NCBI RefSeq assembly: GCF_965638725.1
Contig: NC_134960.1
Coordinates: 23,467,871-23,531,870 of the forward strand
From: Aptenodytes patagonicus
Taxonomy: Eukaryota > Chordata > Aves > Sphenisciformes > Spheniscidae
DNA length: 64,000 nucleotides
Direction of reading: 5' to 3'
Positions within the stretch are counted from its first letter, which is position 1. The number at the start of each line of letters is the position of its first letter. The notes beneath the pieces are model-generated. The model was not told the origin of the DNA. It was given only the letters and a program-made list of their open reading frames with translations, and searched no databases. Made by a program: the position numbers and the translations under genes. Of the stretch, positions 22,353 through 35,649 are shown in pieces.

Positions 22353-22560
22353 GGCCCCGGCGCCCGCCCCGGCGCGGCCCCCCCGGCCCGCCGCCTCCCC
22401 AGGCCCGGACCCAGCGGCGGCTGCGGCGGAGGGGCGGGGCGGGAGGGGCGGGGCGGGGCGGGCGGCGGGCGGGGCCGGTGGGGGCTGCCCGGGCGCGGGA
22501 AGGACCGAGGCGGGGGGCTGGGAGTGAGCCGGAGCCTTAGGGCGCGGGAGGGGACGTCTC
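21950..22560 (-). promoter_or_regulatory. APBB3 CpG-island promoter and first exon
   Basis: The sequence is dense in CpG and, upstream of the APBB3 ATG, contains repeated GC boxes (gggcgggg-type units at about 22430-22480). No TATA element is visible. This is the probable APBB3 transcription start region. Confidence 0.65.
22200..22272 (-). repeat. GGGGCC hexanucleotide repeat in APBB3 intron 1
   Basis: On the APBB3 sense strand this reads as about eight GGGGCC-type units. Four are perfect and contiguous (22205-22228); the rest are interrupted by single-base or short changes. The repeat starts about 31 bases after the exon 1 donor site. Confidence 0.8.
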
Positions 22561-25500
22561 GGCAGTGTCCGGGAAGGGGGGGGGAGGTTCGGGTGCCCGG
22601 CGGGGTTACCGGAGTCCGGAGGGGCGGTGAGGTCCTTCGGGTGTTTCGGTGCAGAAAATGGGACACTGGAGCGGGGAAGGAGCCTTTTGGGGCAGGAAAG
22701 GAGGTTTCTGAGTGCAGTAGCGGGTCCACGTCAGCCCCGTGTGCCCTCAGGTTCGTTTCCTTCCCCTCCACGCACCCTTAGGTTCCCTGCATTCCCCTCC
22801 CTTTCCCCATAGATCACCCTTATTCCTCTCCATCCACACTTGTTCCGTGTTCGTTCTCTTCCATGTGTGTTCAGGTCCTCCCATTTCCCTCCGCCTGCGG
22901 TCCAACCTCCTTCAGTCAGTACTGAAGACACCTGAATGTGCATGCTGGTCATCTTCCCCTTCTCACCAGAGGCCGAGCGCTTTGCATCTCCAGTTTGAGA
23001 CTTCTGTTTTCCATGCTACCCATGCTCAGCTGACAATCCTGGTTGATGCTCAGTACCTGGGGACAGAAGCTCTGGAGACATTTGTTGTACACCTCAATTC
23101 CCCCACGGAGCCCCCCATGTGCTGCTAGGGACAAAGTCCTTCCAAGCTACAGGTGCCTGATGACATATTCCAAGATGGTTTGCTACCCATGGCGTGTCCA
23201 GGCAGTCCATCATGGCCTCTTAACCTTTCCTTCTTCAGAGCCAGAAGCTAGTAGTCCTGGATGTAGCCTGTGTCCTTGAGAGCCTCCCATGCCACCTCAG
23301 CTGCCCTGCTTCTTTCCACGCACAGTTGTCCACAGAGCTTGCAGTTTTTGGAAGTGCAAAATGAATTTTCCATGCCTGTTCCCTCCCTTTGGGAGGGAGG
23401 CATTGCCTCTTTGCTTGGCCTCAATCATGCGCTCCGTGGGTTAACATGCCCCTGATTTTGTGAGACACCCTTCCCTCCTACCCACTGTTTAACTTTCCTC
23501 ACGTCTGCTGGCCTAAGAAAGGCACCAGCTGCATAATCCAACTTTGTAGTCGTCCACGATCTTTTCTGTTGGCATCTGCTTTTTTGGCTACAAGCTATTT
23601 CTTCTGTATCTGCCCAGAGCTAGTGGGATTTCTAAGACCCCCATTCAAGCACTGTGCCCTTGGGACATGTTTTGCCTAACCCAGGAGCAAGGGAGGCTCG
23701 TGGCTCCCTGCGTTCAGATGTGTCTCAGGCGATGGGAGTCAGAGGGGGTCGCGGGCCTTACCTTGTCCACTGCTTTGCCCAGACCAAGTGATGCTTCCTC
23801 TTTTCCAGTGCCCAGGAGTGAGCTCGCCCCTACAAGGAACAAGCTTATGGTGACTCGTAACACCGTGGTGTCCTCTGCTGCACGTGTCGCCTTGTCCTTA
23901 GTTCAACGTGCATTTCACTTCCAAAAAGTACAAGCTTGGCTGGTCAGACGGGAGGCAGCAACCCTGACAGAAACTGTTCCCACTCCTCTTCCTGCTCAGC
24001 AAAGCCCACCAAGGTGACTTACTGAAGGCAACTCTCTCTCCTGGCAATGTCATGAAGCTTAAGGGCAATGATGGCCTATAGTGATATATGACTTACAGTG
24101 GGATGCAGTGGGAGGAGAACTTGGGGATGGTGCAGAGCAGAACCTAGGGATTGTAGGAAACTTCATATAGGATGTTTAGGGGAATAGACGTAGAAAGGGG
24201 AAAGGGGAGGAACAAGCATGGGAAAACAGAAAGAAAAGGGAGGAAAGGGTTCAGTGGCATGTAAGCAGTGGTAGGTATGCTTGCCTGCCTGAGAATCTTG
24301 TTTCATCACTACAGTCTGTCCTATACTCTTATTAACTCACATTTCTTCTGTGTGACTGTGCTCCCCATTCTGAGCCTGTGTTTTTGACCAGCTGGTGAAC
24401 CTCAGAATGGACCAGCTGCTCAGCAGGACAGGAGATCTTCACGCCCAGTAAGGCAAAGCCATGTAGGGTCCGAGGGACCTGAGGATCTGGGTGCTGGCCA
24501 GCAGAGACCCATGCTCAGGTTGGTAAGTGTGCACGCACACATGTGTGGGTGGTTGGCCATCTCCCAGGTGGACCAGCCAGTGCACAGGACAGGCAAGAAG
24601 ACCCTGGACAAGGTTTCCCCAGGTGTCTCCCTGAAGAACCAGGGATGGGCCATGCCCTGGTTTCTACAGTTCACCAGACTCACCTACCTCTAAGGTAAAA
24701 CCCCTTCATGGCTTAAATTGATGGTCTGCTGCCTGAGTTGTTTGCCATGTGATGTGTCCTGACTTTTTTAATGCCTGTGGGTAAGCCTACAACTGGGGTC
24801 TCCCTTTTAGAGGTCTGTGGCATGTTACTTTAATGTCTGGGCTTGGGGTGGACTGGAGAGTGTGAGAGCAAGGGTATGATCCTCTGTCTAATAAGAAACC
24901 CATTCCCAACCCCAAACAAAGAAGAGGGAAGTCCTTAGCATTGGAAAAGTATATTTTTGGATGTCAGTGTAGTGGAAAAGAGGGCTGCTGTCTCTGAGGA
25001 ATCCCAGCGAGTCTAAGTGGGGCATTGAGCAGTTTATGTGTCTCCTTGGGAATACGGCAAATGAGGCCAAATGAGCAGGATAGCCTTTCCATCAGCTTGG
25101 AGGTAAATAATACCCTAAGAAGCTTTATCTTTCATCGCTAATGATTTTAATGTCTTGCTGAATTTTTTTTCAGCTCTTTGGGTGCTTTCTTGTATATTCA
25201 GTCACAGGGCTGAGATTCGGCTAGGCGCTGTTTCCAGCTGCATGAAGACCCACATGTACAGGGTAGGGACGTGGCGGTGATGGAGGGGTGTGCCCGTGGA
25301 TCCGTGCCCACATTGCACAGCGTACCCCAGCGTCAGCCTCGCAACCGGCTTCTCACAGCCCCTGCTTCTCCCAGGCCACCAAGCCAAATTAGCCTGGCTT
25401 GGCGATGGGACTCACCATGCTGGCTGCAGCCCTGCATCAACCCCAGCAGTGATGCTGTGCCAGGAGCTGAGCCAGGGGGTGGCGTGGAGAGGGGATCGCT

Positions 25501-27528
25501 CTGCCCCTGCTTCTTCTGGGCATCATCCGATAATGCCTCCGGGTCTTGCAAGTGGGAATCTGAAGCAGGACTCGCGCTACTGGTGTTTTGCCTGATCTCA
25601 GCTGTGCAAAGCCCAAACTCTTCACAGGTCCCTTTATTTCTGTTTTCTCTCTGGAGTGTTGGTTTACCTCTTCAAGCAGGCATTGATTACCTACACTAAC
25701 ATTGTTTTGTCTGTGTTCAGGCTGCAGTAAATGCTGTGTGGCTCTGGGGCTGACAAACGCCGAATGCCAGCTGCCTGGGAGAGCCTGGGGAAGCTTTTCC
25801 TTGGTTCATAGGAGGTAGTATAAGGAAAGCCCTTATGCTCCTCAGGGAAAGGTATGAGACATCTAGTAATTCTACAACTCTCATAATTTTCTGGTGTTTG
25901 CCCTGAAGATAGAGAGATCTGGGTTTGGTTTGGTTTGAGTTGTGCTTGAAGAAGAAATAGGGTGGCAGGTGTCATTTTTGGTGCTGGGCTAGAGACCATA
26001 ACCCTTTTTTTCTGGCCTGAATAATGAAATCTTGAAGAAGGGGCATAAGATTCCTCCTTGGCTTGACTCACAATTTTAACTTCCTAGGGCAATTATCAGC
26101 TAGATCTCTTCACAATATAAGGGGGATCTCTCAGCACTTCTCTAAATGAGAGGTAGGAACAAGTGTGGTCTTCCCTTGCTCTCAGTTTTTTGTTGCTGTT
26201 CAGATGGGGAGGAAAAAAATCACTTGTGCATATAGCACTTATTCCTTAAAAGCATACAGCAGGCCCTAGCTAAGGCTGATAGGAGCCCTCTCTAGCTTGT
26301 GCGTCTGTCCTAGGGCATCTGCAGAGCAGCTCTGCAGTGCACGCTCCTCTTCAAGAGGCAAGAGTTGGTTTTTCCTTTTTACTTGCAGTCCCTTTTGATC
26401 CAGAGCCTGAGGTTATTACTGTCCCTTCGCAGCACTGACTACAGGGCAGATTGCCTGTTTCTGCCGAGGGTGCGGGCAGTGTGACAAACCCTCCGAGGCT
26501 GGCTAGCGGAGGGTTTCTGTGTAAGCCCAGTAGAGCCAGTCTTCTGCTGCAGTAAAGCAGGAGTGAGCGTGCTCCCTGCTAGACCCTTGGGTGGGAGCGA
26601 GCAACAGCAAAAGCGGCCCATGCAAAGAGGCTGATAATCAGAGGGAAAAAGAAAAATCAAACACTTGACATTTTTATTGTGGGCAGTTTGTCATTCACGT
26701 GATTTTGCAGCGTGTTTTCACTAATAAAGTGACACTTAGTCAGACTTATTTAAGCTGCTGCTCTCTGCAAGGGACGGGTGCTTTTTCTTTTCCTGCTTGG
26801 GCTGTGGTCATCGCTCCTCAGTGAAGTGCTGGGCCCTTTCTGCTCTCCCTGTCATGTGTAGCCAACCTGAGACAGCTTTGGCTGGTCTCTCTTAGACATT
26901 GGGGAGTGGAGGGTCTTGGCATCTCTGAGGGATGAGGTTCTCAGCAGAAGCCTGATGTTCTCGGCGGAAATAAATTCAACAGGTACCATCTTGCCTGTTG
27001 TTAGGGGGGTAACGACCCTTGAGTTATGATAATGCAATTTTGTCAGACCTCAGAAATTACATTGCCATGGTCACTTTTGGAGTAGATGCTGTGTGAAAGT
27101 CCCTGTTGATTGACTTCTTCCCTTAGTAAATTAAATACAGCTTTTACGGCAGCTGGGTTGAGTCAGCCCTGCTGGCAGCTGCCTAAGGCCTGACGAGCAA
27201 GGTTGTCTGTGGGTCGCCCTCATGTTCCTGGTAGAAGGAAACAAAAGCATTTTCAGTTCATCACCAGATCCCACTGAAGACGAGAAGGAAAATGTTTTTC
27301 TGCTCTTCCCCTTCCCGGTCCCATTCAGGGCACAAGGTGATATATTCCCAGCAGCATCAGACTGAAGGAAACTCGTGTCCTTCTTGTGGTGGGGGGAAGA
27401 GTGGCTGGAGCAGAGCAGATCTGTTCTCAGTACAGCCAAAATATACGATGGGCCAGTTGTTAGGGGAAAGGCGTGCTGTAATTGACTTTACAACTCATTA
27501 ATATTTGCCACCAGGATAATCAATACAG
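22561..27528. other. Intergenic region after APBB3
   Basis: I found no gene, tRNA or clear repeat over about 5 kb. Open frames here are short, have no recognised homology and carry no convincing splice context. In mammals SLC35A4 would follow APBB3; its single long exon was not seen. Confidence 0.5.
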
Positions 27529-27533
27529 CTTGT

Positions 27534-28629
27534 TGTATGGGGTCTGGCTGGGATGGAGTTAATTTTCTTCACAGCAGCTGGTATGGTGTTGTGGTTTAGA
27601 TTTGTGACCAAAGCAGTGCTGATGATAACACAGGGATGTTTTAGTTACGGCTGAGCAGTGCTTGCACAGCATCACGGCCTTTTCTGCTCCTCACACCACC
27701 CCACCAGCAAGCAGGCCAGGGCTACACAAGAAGCTGGGAAGGGACACTGCAAGACCTCACTACAGGAAAGACACTGAGGTGCTGGAGCACGTCCAGAGAA
27801 GGGCAACGAAGCTGGTGAAGGGTCTGGAGAACAAGTCCGATGAGGAGCGGCTGAGGGAACTGGGGCTGTTTAGCCTGGAGAAAAGGAGGCTGAGGGGAGA
27901 CCCCATCGCTCTCTACAACCACCTGAAAGGAGGTTGTAGCGAGGTGGGTGTCGGTCTCTTCTCCCAAGTAACAAGCGGTAGGACGAGAGGAAATGGCCTC
28001 AAGTTGCGGCAGGGGAGGTTTAGATTGGATGTGAGGGAAAATTTCTTTACTGAAAGAGTGGTGAAACATTGGAACAGGCTGCCCAGGGAAGTGGTGGAGT
28101 CCCCATCCCTGGAGGTATTTAAAAGACGAGTAGATGAGGCACTTAGGGACATGGTTTAGTGGTGGACTTGGCAGTGCTAGGTTAATGGTTGGACTCGATG
28201 GTCTTAAGGGTCTTTTCCAACTTCAATGATTCTATGATTCTATGACACGGCTGGGACAGCTGACCCCAACTGACCAAAGGGATATTCCACACCATATGAC
28301 GTCATGTTCAGCATAGAAAGCTGGGGGAAGAAGGAAGGGGGGATGTTTGGAGTGACGGCATTTTGTCTTCCCAAGTCACTGTTACGCGTGATGGAGCCCT
28401 GCTTTCCTGGAGATGGCTGAACACCTGCCTGCCGATGGGAAGCAGTGAATGGATTCCTTGTTTTGCTTTGCTTGTGTGCGCGGCTTTTGCTCTACCTGTT
28501 AAACTGCCTTTATCTCAACCCACGAGTTATCGCTCTTTTATCCTTCTGATTCTCTTCCCCGTCCCACTGTGGGGGCAGTGATTGAGTGGCTGGTGGTGCT
28601 GAGCTGCCCACCGGGGTGAAGCCACAACA
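27534..28629 (+). mobile_element. Solo LTR of an avian ERV, interrupted by a CR1
   Basis: The LTR begins TGTATGG and ends CCACAACA. It is flanked by near-identical 5-bp sequences (cttgt at 27529-27533, ctcgt at 28630-28634), which suggests a 5-bp target duplication of ERV-L type. After removal of the inserted CR1 the LTR is about 595 bases. It includes a CRE-like TGACGTCA at about 28298 followed by a degenerate TATA-like element near 28311, and a polyadenylation-type TTAAA/TTTATC region near 28500-28515. No internal retroviral sequence adjoins it, so it is read as a solo LTR. The family is one I recognise as common in birds; the exact family name is not assigned. Confidence 0.75.
27748..28243 (+). 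mobile_element. CR1 LINE, 5'-truncated, nested in the LTR
   Basis: This copy comprises about 496 bases covering the last ~110 codons of the CR1 ORF2 ([36 protein letters not shown]) plus the short 3' UTR and a tail of ATTCTATG units. It is bounded by gacac on both sides (27743-27747 and 28244-28248), consistent with a 5-bp duplication of the LTR target site. Confidence 0.9.
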
Positions 28630-28634
28630 CTCGT

Positions 28635-30783
28635 CCATTGAGCTTTGTACATGGTTTTCAAAGGTGAAGCAGGACAGCTTACTTCAGGTATTTCCAAATA
28701 CCTTATTGAATGGGTTTGGCATTCAGGAACAGAGGGTTTAGGCACTCTTTTTGTAGTCTTCAACCTGCCTCAGTGATACACTTAAGATCTTCATTGTGGT
28801 AAGCTTGTGAATATCATCATGCTGATGGTGACCATTGCATTTTTTTTTCCATCAGTTGATGAGACAGACTGACAATAGTTTAATAAGTTGCTGCATTTAC
28901 AGACTTTGATTCTCTTTTTTTTCACTTCTCTTCTTTCATAATTTTGGAGTTGCTAATTTTCTGACATGCAGATGTGGTTTGATCAAACCCATAGGGCTCA
29001 GTCCCTGAGAAACCTCCTGTGGTTCATCCGAACCAAGAGAATTCATCATTAAATGAACATATTGCAAAAACTGCTCATGCACTGAGTAATGCTGGTCCAG
29101 AGATGGATGCTCCTTCTTTGGGAGGAAGGAGGGAAGAAGGAAGTCAGACCAAAGAAGGAGCTCACTGCCTTGCTGAGAAACAGAGGGAGTAGGTGGACCT
29201 GACATGAGAGTTTTTCAGGCTGTGATAAGCTTGGCTGGAGGTGATGGAGCCATTGCTATGACACCAAACTCAATAGAAAGATAACACAGATGACAAAATA
29301 CAGAAGACAATGGATCACAGAAGAAAATAGGGAGACAAGACCTGTATGGATAGCCAAAATGAGGAGGTTTGTTTTTTGGGGGTTGTTTGGGTTTTTTTCT
29401 TCTTTTCTTTCCTGGCTGAAGAGTGGCTTTGTAAAGCTTTTGCTAGAGTGAAAATGTATCTTAAAATTGTACCTGAGAGCCACTAGTGAGCCAGGGCCGT
29501 TCTTTGGTGTGGACGTAGCTGCACTTCTACAGGGGAACTTGGTAGTGGGTGGCTGGTGGCAGGAATGGAGGATGAGGAGGGTTCATTGTGCACCCTTACG
29601 GGCCCATTATTTACCTGAAAGCTGAGCTTACACATGACTCCTAAAAATCTTCTTTGGCTGAGCACCATTTAACTGTTCATATCCAGTTAGTGTCTTTCAT
29701 TGATCTTTTCTACAAAGTTGAAGACACACAGCTTTTGAAGGTGTCCTCTGCTGGCCCCTGCAGAGTGGGCTGATTAAACCAGTTCACTGACAAACTGTTT
29801 TCTTTTGTGTCCACCTTTATTTTTGTCCCAATGAGGGTTTTTTTCCCCCTTTTGTTACTTAAATGAATAGTAACTCAGCAGTACTTGGAATGAGCTGTCT
29901 GTGACATTGTGGGGTTGTGTGAAGTCTGAAGGTTTTTTTTTTTGAGCAGGCATTGGAAAGCTTATTTTGTGGTGCAAAACGTCAAGCTGTGCTTCTGAGC
30001 TGGGAGCAGCAGCTGTCATTGCAAAGTCACTAATTTGGTCAAGTGTGGAGTCTCAGATTTAAAACATAGCAAATTCTCTGCTTCAGTTCTGACAGGTTTG
30101 TACATGCTATTTGAAAAGCCTTTTTTTTTTTTAGAGTTCAACCTTCCTAACCAGGCAGGCAGTCTCAGGACGTTGTTTACCATCCATGAGCTTACAGCCC
30201 ATAAACCACTTACATTTCATTGCAATTGAAATTTGACTTCTGGTTTTGCTGCGAGCACTTTCCCATCTCTCCATGCGGGTATCAAATGTGCTGATGCTTG
30301 TGGCCCACGGTGGAGTCAGAGGGGAACGACTGGATCATGTACAGAGTTTTTTTTAATCCAGGTTTCTTTTGGCTCTGCACGTGTATCTTCCAGGCTCTAA
30401 CAATGGCCAGGGATGAAAAAAATCCCATTTATAGTCTCTGTGTTGGGGAACACAATTGCTTGTGAGCAATTCTGGGGTCACAAGCAAATTGCAGGGCAAA
30501 TGAATTTTCTTTGCTCGTGGGTTTCTAATGTACCTGACCCTTAATAAGGAGGCTTCACTTTTTCCCCTTGGATGTGTCAGGGATCAGGATGAGGAAATCT
30601 GTGAAGCCCAGCAGGACTGAGGCAGTCTGTGTGACCTATGGGATGGCTTGCACTTGACCAGGAGCATAAAAAAGTAGCATGCAGCTGGGTTGTCTGCTTG
30701 TTGGAGAGAGACATGGGCCAGAGGACTCTTTAAAGCTCTCCGAGTGGGACAGGATTAGTGTCTGCTGTAGGCTCCTGCTTCTT
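28635..30783. other. Intergenic region between two LTR copies
   Basis: AT-rich sequence with short A and T runs. I saw no gene or complete repeat. Confidence 0.5.
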
Positions 30784-30961
30784 GAATTCCTTGCTTTGCT
30801 TTGTTTGCGTGTGCAGCTTTTGCTCTACCTGTTAAACTGTCTTTATCTCAACCCACGAGTTTTCTCACTTCTACCCTTCCGATTCTCTCCCCCATCCTGC
30901 TGAGGGGGAGTGAGTGAGTGGCTGGTGGGGCTTAGTTGCCAGCTGGGGTTAAACCATGACA
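30784..30961 (+). mobile_element. 3' fragment of an LTR of the same family
   Basis: This stretch matches, nearly base for base, the last third (R-U5 part) of the LTR that ends at 28629, from the gaattccttgctttgct segment through to an end in catgaca. The 5' two thirds are absent, so the copy is truncated. Confidence 0.75.
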
Positions 30962-32889
30962 CATCCGTATTTCAGTCAGTCAAAACAGGCTTTAATAGGT
31001 GCTGTTTCAGTGTAATTGGTGTGCTCGGTTGGTTTGTTTCATGAACTTTTTTCCCTGTAACTGTGTGGTTTAGGCCGTGGAGGGAGCAACCATTGCTGCA
31101 TTTCATAAAGGCAAGCCAGATGAGATCATGAGCAGTGCCTTCAAACACCACTGCATGTGTGAGGGCATCCACAGATGCTGGTTTGCTGGTTTAATGGTGA
31201 AGCTTTGCTGGTTTAGTGGTGACGCAAAACTTGCTGCAGCACAGCAGTGTTCTTCTCATTGATAATATATTTAAAAATACTCCTTGAGTGCGTATGTAAT
31301 GTTTGTTTTCCAAGTATTTCTCCTGAGGGGCTTTGTGGCAGAAGGTGGTGTGGCTTTCTTCAAACAGGACCTCATCTTAAGATGTAGGTGAATTGTAACA
31401 ACAGTTACAAGTAGAAGAGGCTTGAGTGCAATAAAAAGAAAGAGGAGACCTTATTGAGGTGGCTTAAGATATATGGAGACTCCCTGTTTTCTCTAGACCC
31501 TATGCTGGTGCCACCCGCTGCACTCAGGTTGATGTGGGTCTGGCTGCGGAAGAGGGGGCATGGCGATGCAACCCTGTGCTGGAGGGGGATATTGATGGTG
31601 ATGGTTCCTTTATGGATGCCAGCAGCTACTTCTTTGTTTCTCCCCCTGAAAACGTGGTCCCCAGCTCCAGGCCTGCATCTCTGTCACTGATCCCCTTGGG
31701 AGTTGTTTTGGCCTGGGGGTCTCTGGTTCCCATCGCTCATCACCCTGGGCCTGGGCTCCTCCTCACCACACCCTCTGCCCCAGACCTCTACTCTCTCACA
31801 GCACCCCAACAGCTCCTCCCAGGCAGGACCATGACCTGCTGCTCTATTGGTGTAAAAAACAGGATTGCACAACCCAGAGCTGCTGTGGCAGCTGAACCCG
31901 GTGAAAGCCCCACCAAGATATGTCCCGGCAGAGCAAGCCTGAGCAGCCCCAGCTGACAGACCTGGCAAACTCAGGGCACAGCCCATCACCTGCTACCAGC
32001 AACTGTGGTACCCTTGTCCTGGGCCATGGGGCTTGAGGGTTTGGGTGTCGGGGCACCCCAGCGGGTCCCCACCGGCATGGGGACAGGAGATCAGGTGAGA
32101 CTTGGGTCCAGGGAGGAGCAGAGGCACATTCCCCTCTGCTTCAATCCCACTACCAAAATGTGGGAATGCCTTGCACCAAACACTTCTTTAGGGGATGCTC
32201 GGGGTGACCTGGGTGTGTTATGAGTGCTTTGGGGAGGGCTATGTGGGGTGCTAGCGTGGATGCCCTTTGCAGCACACAGATAGAGCATTGCTCTTCAGGG
32301 ACGTGGCAGGGGTTTCCAAATTCATGACAGCTTGTCGAGATTGCAATGCTATGAATCCATGCTGTCCTCTCATCTTTCCAAAAGTGGGGTGGAGTGGGGT
32401 TGGGGGAAGAGCTCTACTCTTTGCTTCTCTTCGACTTGGTTTTCAAAACCAATGCCTGCAGCCAGAAATTATGTGCTGGGGGTGCTTGTTCTGACCTGAC
32501 AGCAGAAAAAAACCAGCACAGTTCACAAAAGCAATGGAGGTTGCTTTGCTTGGTAGGGTGGGCATAGCCTTTAAGAAAAAGCAAACAAGCCAAAAAACCA
32601 GAAGAGGGAGAAAAAGAAACCCAAAGACAATGACAGTTACCCCCCACAAAGGACTCAGCCCCCCTCCTCGCAGGGCGAGTGCTCCAGCCCAGCCATCCTG
32701 GTGCCCTCCCCTGAGCCCCTCTGGTCTGTCGACATTTCTCCTGTTGGGGCCCCAAACGGGATGCGATGCGCGGAGGAGGCCTGATGGGCGCTAGGCAGAG
32801 GGGATCCCCCTGCTCTCCCTGTTTTCCCACCCGGTGCCCTCGCCACTCACCGGCACCGCCAGCCCAGGCAAGAGCTGCACCAGTGCAGT
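30962..32889. other. Intergenic region
   Basis: I recognised no gene. The sequence between about 31500 and 32100 is moderately GC-rich with open frames that lack homology. The left end of the retroviral fragment that follows is not sharply defined. Confidence 0.45.
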
Positions 32890-32916
32890 GACGAAGTCAG
32901 GTCTGGAGAAGACGGT

Positions 32917-33720
32917 TTAAGATTCAGGGTGAGAAAAAAAAGCAGAGCAAAGATCCATAACCATAAAATAAGTTGCAGTTGCTGGAATACAAGAGAGAAT
33001 AGAAGCAGGATTAGGTACTACAGGAAAGGTTGGTAAAACAACAGCATTAATTACATGGAAATCCTGGACGAAATAGTAGGTGTTCTTCCCTGTTTTTTTA
33101 ACAGGTAAAATGGGAGTGTTACAACGGCTGCGAATATGAGCAATGATGCCTTGCTGCAAAAGGGAATCAATAACCAGTCGAATACCTTCCTCGGCTTCCT
33201 TTGAGACAGAATACTGAGGAACACACGGGAGAGGCTTTTCCTGATTTAAAGTAATTTGGACAGATTCAGCATTTAGCACGTGACCTACTTCATAACTGTG
33301 AGAAGACCAAAGCTGGGAAGGTACTTGCTCTAAGATACCCTGGAGAAAAGAGAGGTCTGGTGAGATGGGCGTCAATTCAGATCAGACGCCAGGAGGTGGA
33401 GAAGAGAGATGAATTCTGCCTGCCGCCTTGCTGGGACATCCAGGAAGCAGTCGATGGTACATCCGAGTTTGCACAAGCGATTTTTGCCCAACAAGTTAAT
33501 AGGAGCAGCAGGGCTTAAAAGAAAAGCTGCCCTGTGCTGATGGGTGATGTGATCGTGGCCCAAAGGCATCAGCTGTGTGAGTACTAGAAGTAAAACAGGG
33601 GCCAGTGCTGTGAAATCATTGAGGGCATTCTGATTTCCAGTGACTGGCTGTTTGCAAAGATGGCACTGACTGTCGGCAGACACAGGCTGAGTAGGTTTTG
33701 TACTACTTAACCACCCTCGG
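32917..33720 (-). pseudogene. Decayed endogenous retrovirus: nucleocapsid end, protease and start of reverse transcriptase
   Basis: Minus-strand reading frames show, in order, a CX2C pair of a nucleocapsid zinc knuckle near 33660 whose frame shifts inside the knuckle, a protease C-terminal region with the NLLG and LGCTI blocks (about 33480-33440), and the N-terminal third of a reverse transcriptase (33375-32917). The RT shows the PLP...QYS.SKEA, GI, NTPILPVKK, VQD and D.....FF blocks typical of gammaretrovirus-like pol, and it lacks the YxDD region, which would lie downstream. Protease and RT pieces are in different frames, and a stop ends the RT at 32917. No function is expected. The matching gag piece lies on the other side of the CR1 that interrupts this element. 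Confidence 0.8.
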
Positions 33721-33848
33721 GGGTTAGATACTCTCCTCCCACCCTTCCCAAAGAGGGTGTAGGCATTTTCTCATTGCTGAATTTGTAAAGCCATTAATTT
33801 AGCTTTGCTGTGTTCCTTTGCTTTCTTAGATTTGTTATAAAAATGTTG

Positions 33849-35645
33849 AGCAGCTGATATATGTGAACAGCAAAAGGAGGATCAGAGATAACATTGGTCC
33901 GTTACTTGACGAGGTTGGTCACCTCACAAACAGGGATGTAGACGTTTAATGCCTTCTTCGCCTCTGTCTTCAGCACCCGTGACGGGCCCTGGGACCCCCG
34001 CAGCCCTGTGTTGGAAGACTGTGACTTGGGGGGTGATAAACTCCCAGCCGACTCTGAACTTCTTCGAGACTTGCTGCTGCAGCTGGATGCGCATAAATAT
34101 ATGGGGCCCGATGGGATTCATCCTAGGGTACTGAAAGAGCTGGCTGATGTCATCGCGGGACCTCCCTCCACTATTTTTCAGCAGTCTTGGGAGTCTGGAG
34201 AGGTCCCAGTCGACCGGAAGCTGGCAAACGTTGTCCCAATTTTCAAGAAGGGTAAGAAGGAAGACCCTGGTAATTACAGGCCTGTCAGTGTCACTTCAGT
34301 GCCTGGTAAAATAATGGGGGAAGGTTATTCTGGGAGTTACTGAAAAATGCTTGAGAGACACTGCAGTCATTGGCCATAGCCAGCATGGGTTCACGAGGGG
34401 AAAGTCCTGTTTAACTAACTTAATTTCCTTTTATGACAAGGTCACCTGTCTAGTTGAGCAAGGGAAGCCAGTAGATGTGGTGGGTTTGGATTTTAGCAAA
34501 GCTTTTGATACTGTCTCTCACAGTATCCTTCTGGATAAACTGTCCAGCACACAGCTGTCATAATACTTGTCATAAGACAGGTCCATCGTACGTTGGGTGA
34601 GCAATTGGCTGACGGGTTGGGGTCAGAGAGTTATAGTAAAAGGGGTGACATCAGGCTGGTGGCCAGTCACCAGTGGGGTTCCCCAGGGCTCGATTTTAGG
34701 GCCAGTGCTCTTTAATATGTTTCTAAATGATCTGGATGCAGGAGTCGAATGTACATTAAGTAAGTTTGCCGATGATACTAAATTGGGAGGAGCTGTGGAC
34801 TCCCTCGAGGGTAGAGAGGCCTTAAAGCGAGACCTGGATAGACTAGAGAGCTGGGCAATCACCAACCACGTGAAATTTATCGAGAACAAATACTGGATTC
34901 TGCACCTGAGACAGGGTAATCCTGGTTATACACACAAAGTGGAGGACGAGAGGCTGGAGAGCAGCCCCTCGGAAAGAGATCTGGGGGTTTGGGTGGATGG
35001 CAAGTTGAATATGAGTCAACAGTGTGCCCTGGCAGCCAAAAGGGCCAACCGTGTCCTGGGGTGCATCAGGCACAGCATAGCTAGCTGGCTGAGGGAGGTG
35101 ATTGTCCCACTTGACACTGCAGTGGTGTGGCCGCACCTCGAGTACTGTGTGCAGTTTTGGACGCCTCAGTGTAAGAAGGACATCAAACTATTAGTGTGTC
35201 CAGAGGGGGGTGACCAAGATGGTGAACGGTTTCGAGGGCAAGACTTATCGGGAGCGGCTGAGGTCACTTGGTTTGCTCAGCTTGGAGAAGAGAAGGCTGA
35301 GGGGTGCCCTCATTGCAGTCTACACCTTCCTCAAGGGGGACAGTGGAGGGGGAGGTGTTGATCTCCTCTCTCTGGTGACCAGTGACAGGACACGAGGAAA
35401 TGGAATGAAGCTGTGTCAGGGGAAGTTCAGATTGGACATGAGGAAAAGATTCTTCACTGAGAGGGTGATTGGTCACTGGAATGGGCTCCCCAGGGAAGTG
35501 GTCACGGCACCAAGGCTGTCAGAGCTCGAGGAGCATCTGGACAACGCTCTTAGTCATATGGTTTAGTGTTAGGTAGTCCTGCGAGGAGCAAGGAGTTGGA
35601 CTCGATGATCCTTATGGGTCCCTTCCAACTTGAGATATTCTATGA
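33849..35645 (+). mobile_element. CR1 LINE, 1.8 kb, inserted into the retroviral fragment
   Basis: This is a 5'-truncated CR1 whose ORF2 begins in the region YVNSKRRIRDNIGPLL and runs through the reverse transcriptase ([58 protein letters not shown]) to the C-terminal region (RFFTERVIGHWNGLPREVV) and the CR1 3' end at 35645. Several frameshifts and stops (for example at about 34340 and 34560) make it non-functional. Confidence 0.9.
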
Positions 35646-35649
35646 TAAC

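Noticed and set aside
32740-32760. ttggggccccaaacgggat as a possible retroviral primer-binding site
   Set aside because: It resembles a PBS in part, but no LTR end with TG...CA structure adjoins it and it is on the wrong strand for the neighbouring pol remnant.
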